From Victivallales bacterium (GTDB taxonomy: Bacteria > Verrucomicrobiota > Lentisphaeria > Victivallales > UBA1829): 23,082 bases of DNA. Position numbers and translations under genes: made by a program. Numbering within the stretch: the stretch's first letter is position 1; each line of letters starts with the position of its first letter. Below, piece by piece: positions 1 to 6,600 of this stretch. The notes under the pieces were generated by a model. That model was not told the DNA's origin. It did no database searches and saw only the letters and a list, made by a program, of their open reading frames with translations. The stretch covers positions 1 through 23,082 of the forward strand of contig JAEEQO010000016.1 of NCBI GenBank assembly GCA_016285335.1, written 5' to 3'.

Positions 1-1089
1 CCAGATGATGTAGTCGATCGGAATAACGATAAGGTAGACCGGCAGGGCGATCACGTCCGCAGCAAGCGCGGCGGGGAACCAGAGGGCTTTCCAGCAGACT
101 GCTTCCACGGTGGGCGTATCGTTGGAATCGCGATACTCGTTCATGACCTCCGTCGTCTGCTTGTCCCGGAGCGGATACAGGTTCTCCGACACCCGGACCT
201 GAAGCGCGATTTCGGAATCGGAATTCGGGGCGGCCAGGGTATCGAAGCCATCGCCGTCCGCGGACACGGGAAACATGAGGTATTCTTTGCCGTCCGCATT
301 GCCGCGGATGCGCCCCGCGATCATGGAGTCAGCCCAGCCCCCGGCCAGCGATTCGAAAGGCAGCACGGTCCCGTCCGGCTGTACCACGTACAGCGGGGAA
401 CCCGCGGGGTCTGTGGCGCCGAACGGGCTTTCGTCCGCCTCTTCGTCTGCGGTAAACAGCCGGATGCGGAACGGCTGCGCCAGATATTGCATGTCCCGGG
501 GGCGTACCCGGAGCCGGAGCGTATCGCCGTGGCTGAGCGGGAGCTTTTCGGGGACGGCCGTGAACTCGCGGATGCCGTCGGCGTAGCTGGAACTGCTCTC
601 CCCTTTCCAGGTGAGAATGTCCACGGGCTCCGGCGCCACGATGAGGCGCCTGAGCGCGTCGTCCGAAGTCAGGGAATCCGGGACGGAAACGGGCATCAGA
701 TATTTCGCGGGGGGCGCATCCGGGTCGGGCGTCACGATCAGGGTGCAGCGACGCGACAGGACCTCCGGCGGCGGGTCCAGCGGGATCCGTTCCTCCACGT
801 CCCGGATCGAGGTCCAGGCGGGCTTGTGGTGAAAAAGCCCGTAGAGCGGCAGATAGTTGTACTGCTTCGTGCGTTTGCTCGTGAAAACGATCTCGTTACC
901 GTCCGACGACATCTCGTAGCGGTAATCGCAGTATTCGGTCCGGGTCGTGCCGAGGTCGTTGATGACCGAAGCGGTCACGCACCCGCCGCCGAACAGGCTC
1001 AGGACAAAACAGAACAACGCCGAAAACAGGATGTTCCCGAGGGAGAAACCCCGCCGGCCGAACGTCTTTTCCTGTTTTGTCCGTATCAT
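1..1089 (-). CDS. secreted or lipoprotein-like protein, 3' end cut by window edge
   Basis: The frame is open for 363 codons from ATG at 1089 to base 1 with no stop, so the C-terminus is missing. The N-terminus has a basic stretch (MIRTKQEKTFGRR), a hydrophobic segment near residues 20-33 and then GGGC at about residues 34-37, resembling a lipoprotein signal with a poor lipobox (Gly rather than Leu at -3). The middle is a long extracytoplasmic region I do not recognise. Near the visible end the motif FPAALAADVIALPVYLI is followed by PIDYIIW. This is faintly reminiscent of the YceK/YidQ family of small lipoproteins, which end in a similar Asp/Pro hydrophobic motif, but it is weak evidence. It is the last visible gene of the glgC operon, 27 bp after the YihY-type gene. 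GAGG abuts the ATG directly, so the start is not certain. Confidence 0.7.
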   Translation of the reverse strand, partial: MIRTKQEKTFGRRGFSLGNILFSALFCFVLSLFGGGCVTASVINDLGTTRTEYCDYRYEMSSDGNEIVFTSKRTKQYNYLPLYGLFHHKPAWTSIRDVEERIPLDPPPEVLSRRCTLIVTPDPDAPPAKYLMPVSVPDSLTSDDALRRLIVAPEPVDILTWKGESSSSYADGIREFTAVPEKLPLSHGDTLRLRVRPRDMQYLAQPFRIRLFTADEEADESPFGATDPAGSPLYVVQPDGTVLPFESLAGGWADSMIAGRIRGNADGKEYLMFPVSADGDGFDTLAAPNSDSEIALQVRVSENLYPLRDKQTTEVMNEYRDSNDTPTVEAVCWKALWFPAALAADVIALPVYLIVIPIDYIIW

Positions 1090-1116
1090 CCTCGTGAAAC
1101 AGGCAGATGCAGTGTG

Positions 1117-2577
1117 TTAAGCTTTTGCCTCGGCGGCGGCCTTTTCCGCTTCCAGCAGTGCTTCCGGCGTGAACGTCACGAGCTGGGCGTTGGCGGGATT
1201 GTTTCTTGCCGCGTCCCAGAGGTCGGCAAGGAGCTTTTCCGCCTCGGCGGCGTTTTCGGACCGGTAGCCGCTGTCGCCGATGTTGGAAAGGCGTTCCAGG
1301 ATGGTCGTCGGGACGAAGTCTCCGAGCGGGACTTTGGTCATGAAGGCGTCGTCCTTGCGGCGGTCATGCGTGACCTCGATCACGAGTCCGGCGGCGATCA
1401 GGTCGTACAGCACGGCGCGCGTGATGCGGATCGGGATCTCCAGCTTGTCGGAGATGTCCGTGACGTTCACCGCTCCGGTCCGGCTGTCGAAGGCTTCGCC
1501 GAGGAGCTTCATGATGCGGAGGGCGCAGATGGAGCGGTAGTGCATGCTGAGGGGATAGTCGCCGGGATAGTATTCGAAATAGTTGACGTTCTGGACGGCG
1601 AACGCGAACTGTGCGCCGAGCAGGATCACGGTCCAGCTCGCCTGAAGCCACAGCAGGAAGAACGGCAGCGCGGCGAAGCTTCCGTAAACCTTGTTGTAGC
1701 TCGTCAGGATCGTCTGCAGGAACATGTAGATGTACTGGGTGACGATGAGGAGCGTGCCGGTCAGGACGGCGCCCGCGAACGCGGCTTTCGGCTTGACGCG
1801 GGTGTTCGGGATGAAGAGGTAGAGGAAGAAGAACATGACCCAGGAGAGCACGACCGGGAAGACGTAACGGATGGCGTCCAGCAGATAACCCCTTCCGGGA
1901 AGCCACGAGGCCTTTGCGATGCTGGCCATGCCGAAGGTGTTGAGACCGAGGAGAAGCACCGCGAAAACCGGGCAGAGGAGCAGCAGCGTAATGTAGTCGC
2001 TGAGCTTGCGGAGCATGGGCCGTCCCTGCTTGATGCCCCAGATGTCATTGAACGAGCTTTCGATGTTGGCCAGCAGTTTCAGCGCCGTGAAGAACAGCAT
2101 GCCGATGCCGATGCCCGTGATGACGCCGCCCGCGGCGACCTTGAGCGTGATATCCGCAAATTCCATGATCCTTTCGGCGACTTCTTCATGCCCGGCAAAG
2201 CTCTCGATGAGCTTTCCGCGGAGCATCTCCTCGAAGTTGAAGCCGCGGGCGATGCCAAGGAGAAGCGCGACGAGCGGCACGACCGACATGAGCGTGAGGA
2301 AGGTCAGCGAGGAAGCCCGCAGCCCGCATTTGTTTTTCACGAAGTTCTTGCCGGTCAGCAGGAGGACGCGTTCGATGGCAAGCGGGATGACTTTGCTTTT
2401 CGGCAGGTCGGCCGTGCGGACGTTCCAGACTTTCTGCTCGATCTGTTTCAGCGGGGCGGCTGATTCCTTGGCAGTCGGTTGTTCCGCGACATTGATCGCG
2501 GATTTCGTCTCGGACGCATCGGCGGTGCGGACATCGCTGCCGGTCTGCACTTTTTCATTCAGGGGTGTTGGTTCCAT
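1117..2577 (-). CDS. YihY/BrkB-family inner membrane protein with C-terminal winged-helix-like domain
   Basis: The product is about 486 residues. A polar Thr/Glu-rich cytoplasmic N-terminus of about 80 residues is followed by roughly six hydrophobic segments (near residues 90-110, 145-168, 193-217, 235-255, 263-287 and 303-328). Family-typical sequence includes LRASSLTFLTLMSVVPL, ANIESSFNDIWG and GSFAALPFFLLWLQASW. This pattern belongs to the YihY family, once misnamed ribonuclease BN; its molecular role is poorly defined. After the membrane part, residues about 345-425 (SICALRIMKLLGEAF, then DISDKLEIPIRITRAVLYDLIAAGLV) look like a winged helix, as in other long family members. I chose ATG 2577 over ATG 2592 because GGAG lies 9 bases before 2577 and nothing similar precedes 2592. 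It sits 27 bp after the TauE-type gene in the same operon. Confidence 0.88.
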   Translation of the reverse strand: MEPTPLNEKVQTGSDVRTADASETKSAINVAEQPTAKESAAPLKQIEQKVWNVRTADLPKSKVIPLAIERVLLLTGKNFVKNKCGLRASSLTFLTLMSVVPLVALLLGIARGFNFEEMLRGKLIESFAGHEEVAERIMEFADITLKVAAGGVITGIGIGMLFFTALKLLANIESSFNDIWGIKQGRPMLRKLSDYITLLLLCPVFAVLLLGLNTFGMASIAKASWLPGRGYLLDAIRYVFPVVLSWVMFFFLYLFIPNTRVKPKAAFAGAVLTGTLLIVTQYIYMFLQTILTSYNKVYGSFAALPFFLLWLQASWTVILLGAQFAFAVQNVNYFEYYPGDYPLSMHYRSICALRIMKLLGEAFDSRTGAVNVTDISDKLEIPIRITRAVLYDLIAAGLVIEVTHDRRKDDAFMTKVPLGDFVPTTILERLSNIGDSGYRSENAAEAEKLLADLWDAARNNPANAQLVTFTPEALLEAEKAAAEAKA

Positions 2578-2604
2578 GGTTGATCGCTCCATGTGAGGGA
2601 AGGG

Positions 2605-3477
2605 TTAGCCCGCTCCTGCCGGTTCCGGTCCGGGATCGGGAAGCACGGCGGGCGCCGTTTCCCCCGCCGGAACAGGCGCGGGTTCGGGAGTATTGACGGG
2701 AGAAGACGGCCAAAGGAGTTTGACCGCGGAAACGATGACGATGACTTCGACGACGGCCTCGAAGAACTTCTGCGGGGCGCGTTTGACGAACAGCACGCCC
2801 AGGACCGCGCCAATCACGATCAGCGGGAGCACGGGCAGGACGGCCCGCAGGGCGGCGAGGGTGACACGCCCCTCGAAACAGAAGACCGGGAGCTTGGTCC
2901 AGTTCATGATCATGAAGAACCAGGCGCAGGTGCCGACGTAACGGTCCTTCGGAAGCTTCATGCTCAGCAGATAGAGCGCCATCACGGGCCCGGCGGCGTT
3001 CGCCACCTGCGTCGTGAATCCGGCGGCGAGGCCGACCGCGGCGGAAAATGCCCAGTGGCTCGGGACGTCCGCATGGCGGAAAAACGCGATGCGGACCAGG
3101 TGAACGGCGGCGAGCAGGAGGATGATCCAGCCGATCAGGATGCGGAGATGTTCGGGCCTGTCCAGAAAACGCAGGGTGACGAATCCGAGCGCCAGCCCCA
3201 GCATCGTGTAGGGGAGCAGACGGAGCACGATCTTCCAGTCGGCGTTCTTCCGGTAGTACGACACCGCGAAGATGTCGCCCGCGCAGATCATAAGCAGCAT
3301 CACGCCCGTCGCGAAGCCCGGGTTGCTATCGAACGCGACCGCCAGCAGGATCACGGGCAGCATGCCTAGTCCGGGAATGCCCGACTTGTTCACGCCAACG
3401 AGCAGGGCGGAAGCGGCGAGGATGAACAGCTGGAACGCCGTCATGCCGGGGAAGACGGTTGCGAGGAAGTCCGGCAT
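2605..3477 (-). CDS. TauE/SafE-family membrane permease (putative anion exporter)
   Basis: The product is 290 residues with about eight hydrophobic segments arranged as two halves, as in the TauE/SafE (DUF81) family. That family is linked to export or uptake of sulfite, sulfoacetate and other small anions. The N-terminal half has LLVGVNKSGIPGLGMLPVILL, matching the family's usual GxxK(S/T)G(I/L)xG signature, and the second half has GLAAGFTTQVANAAGPVMALYLL. The protein ends in a Pro/Ala/Glu-rich cytoplasmic tail of about 30 residues that does not look like part of the permease fold. Its ATG shares one base with the stop of the upstream HD-domain gene (TAATG), so translation is probably coupled. 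The substrate cannot be read from sequence, and no sulfur gene is nearby. Confidence 0.88.
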   Translation of the reverse strand: MPDFLATVFPGMTAFQLFILAASALLVGVNKSGIPGLGMLPVILLAVAFDSNPGFATGVMLLMICAGDIFAVSYYRKNADWKIVLRLLPYTMLGLALGFVTLRFLDRPEHLRILIGWIILLLAAVHLVRIAFFRHADVPSHWAFSAAVGLAAGFTTQVANAAGPVMALYLLSMKLPKDRYVGTCAWFFMIMNWTKLPVFCFEGRVTLAALRAVLPVLPLIVIGAVLGVLFVKRAPQKFFEAVVEVIVIVSAVKLLWPSSPVNTPEPAPVPAGETAPAVLPDPGPEPAGAG

Positions 3478-4142
3478 TATCGGAGACCCTCCTGTTCCTC
3501 GTTCAGACGGTCGAAGAACGCCCGCATGAACGCCGCCCGGTCCGCGGCCATGCGGCGCGCGGGATCCGTCAGCAGATGGTCCGGGAGCTTGCGGAGCTTC
3601 ACGAGATATTCGCGGTAGGCGGAGTCCTGGCTGGAGTACGATTCCGAGGCGAGGGCCTCCTGTTCGGTGTTGTGCAGGCAGGCGCCGATACGACCGGCGA
3701 AGTGGAACGCGCGCGCTACGCCGAACGCCCCGAGCGAGTCGAGCTTGTCGGCGTCGTACACGATGCAGGCTTCGGGCGTGGCGGGTTTGAGCTTGCCGCG
3801 GTAGCGGTGCGTCCGCACGATCTCCGAAACGTGGTCCAGGAACGCCGCGTCTTCGCAACCCTCCTCCTGAAGGATGCGCCTCGATTTCTCCGCCCCGAGC
3901 GCGGCGTGGCAGAGCTTTCCGCCGGAAGCAAGCTCCTCGGGACGCGCCACGTCGTGCAGCAGCGCACCGAAACGAACCGCGTCCAGGTCGCAGCCGGGTT
4001 CCTCCGACGCGATCCGTTCGGCGTTTTTCAGCACACGGAGCGTGTGGGCGAAATCGTGGCATCCGGGAGCGTCGCCGAGTTCGCGCCGCACCCGTTCAAA
4101 CACACGGTCCCAGAGGCGGGAGGCTGCCCCGGAGGAGTTCAC
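3477..4142 (-). CDS. HD-domain phosphohydrolase (YedJ-like)
   Basis: The 221-residue protein carries the metal-binding pattern of HD-superfamily phosphohydrolases. HDFAHTLRV provides His33, LLHDVAR provides His63 and Asp64, and YDADKLDSLGAFGVARAF provides Asp130/Asp132. The DADKLD..GA.G.AR arrangement is typical of the YedJ-type subgroup, whose members act on nucleotides or other phosphate esters; the real substrate is unknown. The protein is probably soluble and cytoplasmic, as no signal or membrane segment is visible. The start is GTG at 4142 with GGAAGG seven bases upstream, which is well supported. It lies 24 bp after glgC and overlaps the permease gene by one base, so it belongs to the same transcript. 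No catalytic residue appears to be missing. Confidence 0.88.
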   Translation of the reverse strand: MNSSGAASRLWDRVFERVRRELGDAPGCHDFAHTLRVLKNAERIASEEPGCDLDAVRFGALLHDVARPEELASGGKLCHAALGAEKSRRILQEEGCEDAAFLDHVSEIVRTHRYRGKLKPATPEACIVYDADKLDSLGAFGVARAFHFAGRIGACLHNTEQEALASESYSSQDSAYREYLVKLRKLPDHLLTDPARRMAADRAAFMRAFFDRLNEEQEGLR

Positions 4143-4166
4143 GGACGTGCCTTCCAGTGAGTTGGA

Positions 4167-5531
4167 TCAGGCCTTGTCCGCGCCGGGAGCCTTATCCGCG
4201 GTTTCCGGTTCGGCGTCCAGCTGGGAGAGGTCGGCCGAAGGATGCACCACCTGAAGCGAGTGGCGTTCCTTCGGGATCACGGTCAGCCATTTCGGCTTGC
4301 CGAATTCGTCGACGCCGAGATCGACCACGAAATAGCGCTTTTCGTCCTCGGCCCTGTCGTAGCCGATGATCGTGCCGCGCGGGATCATGTTGTGCTTGTC
4401 GATGATCGCGTTGCGGATGCGGCAGTGTTCGCCGATGTCGACGTCGGACAGCAGGATGCAGTTATGGACCGTGGCGTAGCTGTGGACGAAGACCTTGTTG
4501 AACAGGATGGAGTCGGTGACCGTGCTGCCGGAAACGATGCAGCCGTCGCAGACGATGGAGTTGATCGCCTTGCCGATGCGCGGCAGGCCGGAGGAGTCGA
4601 CTTCCTCGTTGTGGATGAACTTGGCGGGGGGCAGGCTGTAGTGGTAGTTGTTGATCGGCCAGAGCGGGTTGTAGAGGTCGAGGTGCGGCGTGGTGCTGCG
4701 GAGGTCCATGTTCGCCTCGAAATACGCCTTCAGGGTCCCGACGTCGCGCCAGTAGGGCTTCGAGGAGAGGTCCTGCCCGGGGATCACGTTCGTGTAGAAA
4801 TTGTAGGCGTACAGCCTTTTCGTCTTCACGAGGGCGGGGATGATGTCCTTGCCGAAGTCGTGGCTGGTCTTGCCCGCGTTGTGGTCGCGGTTCAGCAGGG
4901 TCAGCAGGTCGCCGGAGTTGAAGATGTAGTTGCCCATGGAGGCCAGGCACATGTTCTTGTCGTTCGGCAGCGGGATCGGGTTCTTCGGCTTCTCCTGGAA
5001 CCCGACGATGCGCCACTGCTCGTCGACCTCGATGATGCCGAACTGGCTGGCTTCCTCGATCGGGATCGGGATCGCCGCCACGGTCGCGATGGCGTTGTTC
5101 TGCTGGTGGAAGTCGACCATCTGGCTCACGTCCATGCGGTAGATGTGGTCGGCGCCGAACACCGCCACGAGGTCCGGGTCGAAGTCCTCGATGAGGTTCA
5201 TGTTCTGGTAGATCGCGTCCGCCGTGCCCTGATACCATTCGCGTTCGCGGGTCTGCATCTGGGCGGGCACCGGGATGATGAAGTGGCCGCGCTGCTGGGC
5301 GTTCGAGAGGTTCCAGCCGTTGATGATGTGCTCCATCAGGCTCTGCGATTTGAACTGGGTCAGGACGAAGATGCTGTCGATGCCGCTGTTCACGAAATTG
5401 CTCAGCACGAAGTCGATGATACGGTACTTGCCGCCGAACGGGACGGCGGGTTTCGCGCGCTGGTCGGTCAGGGGAGCCAGGCGGGTGCCTTCGCCGCCGG
5501 CGAGGATCATGGCCAAAACAGATGTTCTCAT
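4167..5531 (-). CDS. glgC: glucose-1-phosphate adenylyltransferase (ADP-glucose pyrophosphorylase)
   Basis: This enzyme makes ADP-glucose from glucose 1-phosphate and ATP, the committed step of bacterial glycogen synthesis. The 454-residue product has all the hallmarks. [20 protein letters not shown] is the nucleotide loop, followed by [51 protein letters not shown] in the sugar-phosphate region and [20 protein letters not shown]-terminal half follows with the hexapeptide-like pattern of a left-handed beta helix ([37 protein letters not shown]). It is slightly longer than usual because of an Asp/Ala-rich tail. AGGAGG lies nine bases before the ATG. It is the first gene of the minus-strand operon and has its own promoter. 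No other glycogen gene is in the window. Confidence 0.97.
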   Translation of the reverse strand: MRTSVLAMILAGGEGTRLAPLTDQRAKPAVPFGGKYRIIDFVLSNFVNSGIDSIFVLTQFKSQSLMEHIINGWNLSNAQQRGHFIIPVPAQMQTREREWYQGTADAIYQNMNLIEDFDPDLVAVFGADHIYRMDVSQMVDFHQQNNAIATVAAIPIPIEEASQFGIIEVDEQWRIVGFQEKPKNPIPLPNDKNMCLASMGNYIFNSGDLLTLLNRDHNAGKTSHDFGKDIIPALVKTKRLYAYNFYTNVIPGQDLSSKPYWRDVGTLKAYFEANMDLRSTTPHLDLYNPLWPINNYHYSLPPAKFIHNEEVDSSGLPRIGKAINSIVCDGCIVSGSTVTDSILFNKVFVHSYATVHNCILLSDVDIGEHCRIRNAIIDKHNMIPRGTIIGYDRAEDEKRYFVVDLGVDEFGKPKWLTVIPKERHSLQVVHPSADLSQLDAEPETADKAPGADKA

Positions 5532-5590
5532 AGTTCAAGACCTCCTGGGTGTGTAATGTGCAATTGATGAAATTCTTTACTTTAAGAGAA

Positions 5591-5618
5591 AATATACCCC
5601 CTGCGGGAACAAAGTCAA
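5591..5618 (-). promoter_or_regulatory. sigma-70-type promoter for the glgC operon
   Basis: On the minus strand, -35 TTGACT (5613-5618) is separated by exactly 16 bp from -10 TATATT (5591-5596), with GGGGG just before the -10. The predicted start is near 5584, giving a leader of about 50 nt that ends in a good Shine-Dalgarno. It diverges from the RNA promoter at 5721. Confidence 0.75.
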
Positions 5619-5654
5619 GACGAAAAGGGCAAAAAAAGCCGGAAAAGGCGTTTT

Positions 5655-5698
5655 CGGGCGAAAATAGTCCGGCCGCCAGCCCGTTTTTAATGTTTTTT
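5655..5698 (+). other. GC stem followed by T-rich tract between divergent promoters
   Basis: CGGGC (5655-5659) can pair with GCCCG (5679-5683), and the T-rich stretch TTTTTAATGTTTTTT follows. It could be a weak rightward terminator. Alternatively, the A/T-rich tract just upstream of the -35 at 5721 could act as an UP element for the RNA promoter. The sequence alone does not decide between these. Confidence 0.3.
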
Positions 5699-5705
5699 CG
5701 AAAAA

Positions 5706-5719
5706 TTAGTCGAAACTAA
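5706..5719. promoter_or_regulatory. small inverted repeat abutting the -35 of the RNA promoter
   Basis: TTAGT-CGAA-ACTAA is a perfect 5-bp inverted repeat ending two bases before TTGACA. Its position would suit an activator or repressor site. It is short, so chance is possible. Confidence 0.25.
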
Positions 5720-5720
5720 C

Positions 5721-5748
5721 TTGACATCGAAAAAAAGTGTGGTATAGT
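5721..5748 (+). promoter_or_regulatory. strong sigma-70-type promoter for the structured RNA
   Basis: A consensus -35 TTGACA (5721-5726) is followed by a 16-bp spacer and -10 TATAGT (5743-5748), preceded by GTGG. The predicted start is near 5755, at the foot of the long terminal stem of the RNA described next. An A/T-rich tract lies upstream. This is the best match to consensus in the window apart from the one at 8650. Confidence 0.75.
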
Positions 5749-5754
5749 ATATTC

Positions 5755-5955
5755 AGGACAAAAAAGTCCCGGAACCATCCGCAGGCCGCCGATGCACGGC
5801 GACCGCTGCCAAAAATGGGAGAATGTGAAAAGGGACCGGCGCTCTTTCCGTTCCGATTTTTTTCGGGATATGAACAGAATACGCCGGGTAGGGTGATGCA
5901 GGGCAAGTCCGGTCTTTCCAGCCGGATTTGCCGGATGGTTCCGGGGCTTTTGTCT
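5755..5955 (+). ncRNA. structured noncoding RNA, about 200 nt; 6S RNA candidate
   Basis: Bases 5762-5781 pair with 5931-5950 in a contiguous 20-bp stem with a single G-U pair, closing almost the whole transcript predicted from the adjacent promoter. Inside are CGCCG-ATGCA-CGGCG on the 5' side and an apical arm closed by CCGGCG (5836-5841) with CGCCGG (5882-5887), topped by a U-rich loop. On the 3' side is an 11-bp hairpin, GGCAAGTCCGG pairing with CCGGATTTGCC. A long closing stem, a bubble with a small 3'-side hairpin and an apical arm at about 200 nt fit the general plan of 6S RNA, the RNA polymerase-binding regulator. I do not see the hallmarks of RNase P RNA, tmRNA or SRP RNA. CTTTTGTCTGTTT follows the stem and may end transcription. 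Structured RNA is fairly sure; the 6S identity is inference. The possible reading frame at 5737-6006 has no ribosome-binding site and overlaps the stem. Confidence 0.5.
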
Positions 5956-5995
5956 GTTTCAACGCGTTCCGTATTGTTCCGGCAAAGTGTATCCG

Positions 5996-6032
5996 TTCAA
6001 AGTTAGCTCGAACAAACTTTGAATGTCTTTTT
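5996..6032 (+). terminator. AT-rich hairpin with T-run, possible terminator or operator
   Basis: TTCAAAGTT (5996-6004) pairs perfectly with AACTTTGAA (6015-6023), a 9-bp inverted repeat with a 10-base loop, followed by TGTCTTTTTAT. It could end the RNA transcript from 5755. The stem is AT-rich, so a protein-binding site is an alternative. Confidence 0.4.
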
Positions 6033-6045
6033 ATCACGTTTTTGT

Positions 6046-6103
6046 ACGGGAGCCGTCACGGTGTTTTTGCAGTGGACCTACAGCGACGGTTCCCGTCTTT
6101 CTT
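6046..6103 (+). terminator. 12-bp stem-loop followed by T-rich tract
   Basis: ACGGGAGCCGTC (6046-6057) pairs with GACGGTTCCCGT (6085-6096) through 12 positions with one G-U, with a loop of 27 bases, followed by CTTTCTTTCC. This is the strongest hairpin between the RNA candidate and the hydrogenase promoter. A terminator is the simplest reading. The large loop leaves room for a separate small structured RNA. Confidence 0.4.
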
Positions 6104-6200
6104 TCCCCGCATGGCCGTATCCGCCGCAAAAAAATCATTGTTCTCCCGATTATTTCAAACATTTTCCCGCATTTTCTTTATAAAAATAGCGTTTCGGCAT

Positions 6201-6228
6201 TTGAAAAACGCGGAAAAGCGTGTATTTT
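6201..6228 (+). promoter_or_regulatory. probable promoter of the hydrogenase genes
   Basis: -35 TTGAAA (6201-6206), a 16-bp spacer and -10 TATTTT (6223-6228) match the spacing of the other promoters here. The start would be near 6236, leaving a leader of about 90 nt before the ATG at 6325. I saw no recognisable redox-regulator site. Confidence 0.5.
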
Positions 6229-6324
6229 CCTGTTACGGACATTCTTTCACACGGACAGGAACCCTGAACCGCATTGGCGCCCCAAGCCCTACCACCCGCC
6301 CGCGGAGAAACGGAATCGGCACAC

Positions 6325-6600
6325 ATGGACGATAACATCAAAATCGAAGTGGAAATCTTCTGCGGCATGACCTGCTACATGCTCGGAAACGCCCGCATCC
6401 TGAACATCGGGGCGCATCTGCCCGAGAAATGGCTCCCGCACATCGAACTGATGGTATCGCCCTGCCCGGTCGACTGCGGATGCCTGGACCTGGCGAAAGC
6501 CCCGTTCGCCCGCATCAACGGGCAGCTCATCCAGAACGCCACGCTGGAATCCGTCTGCGCGGCGATCACCGAGATCATGAAGCAGCAGGAGGAGGCATGA
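6325..6600 (+). CDS. thioredoxin-fold [2Fe-2S] ferredoxin-like protein, hydrogenase partner
   Basis: This 91-residue protein has a cysteine pattern like the small thioredoxin-like [2Fe-2S] proteins related to the 24-kDa NuoE subunit. FCGMTCYMLGNARIL supplies two cysteines three apart near the N-terminus, and SPCPVDCGCLDLAKAPFARING supplies three more. The family normally uses four cysteines for one [2Fe-2S] cluster, so one of the five may be spare. It ends in an ATGA overlap with the [FeFe]-hydrogenase gene, so it is probably coupled to it and may pass electrons to or from it; that role is inference. I chose ATG 6325 because the upstream extension from 6274 is Pro/Arg-rich and unlike the family. 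Only a distant GGAG precedes this start. Confidence 0.8.
   Translation: MDDNIKIEVEIFCGMTCYMLGNARILNIGAHLPEKWLPHIELMVSPCPVDCGCLDLAKAPFARINGQLIQNATLESVCAAITEIMKQQEEA

Noticed and set aside
487..2463. Long plus-strand open frame of 658 codons
   Set aside because: It is antisense to the YihY-type gene and the left-edge gene. Its translation is Arg/Glu/Asp/His-rich without family motifs, as expected from the GC-rich complementary strand.
5755..5955. RNase P RNA, tmRNA or SRP RNA
   Set aside because: The conserved core of RNase P RNA, the tRNA-like 3' end of tmRNA and the GGAAG/GCAG-type SRP apical motif were all looked for and not seen.
5737..6006. Possible 89-residue protein in the promoter/RNA region
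   Set aside because: No Shine-Dalgarno. The start lies inside the promoter and the sequence is constrained by the 20-bp stem, so a noncoding RNA explains it better.
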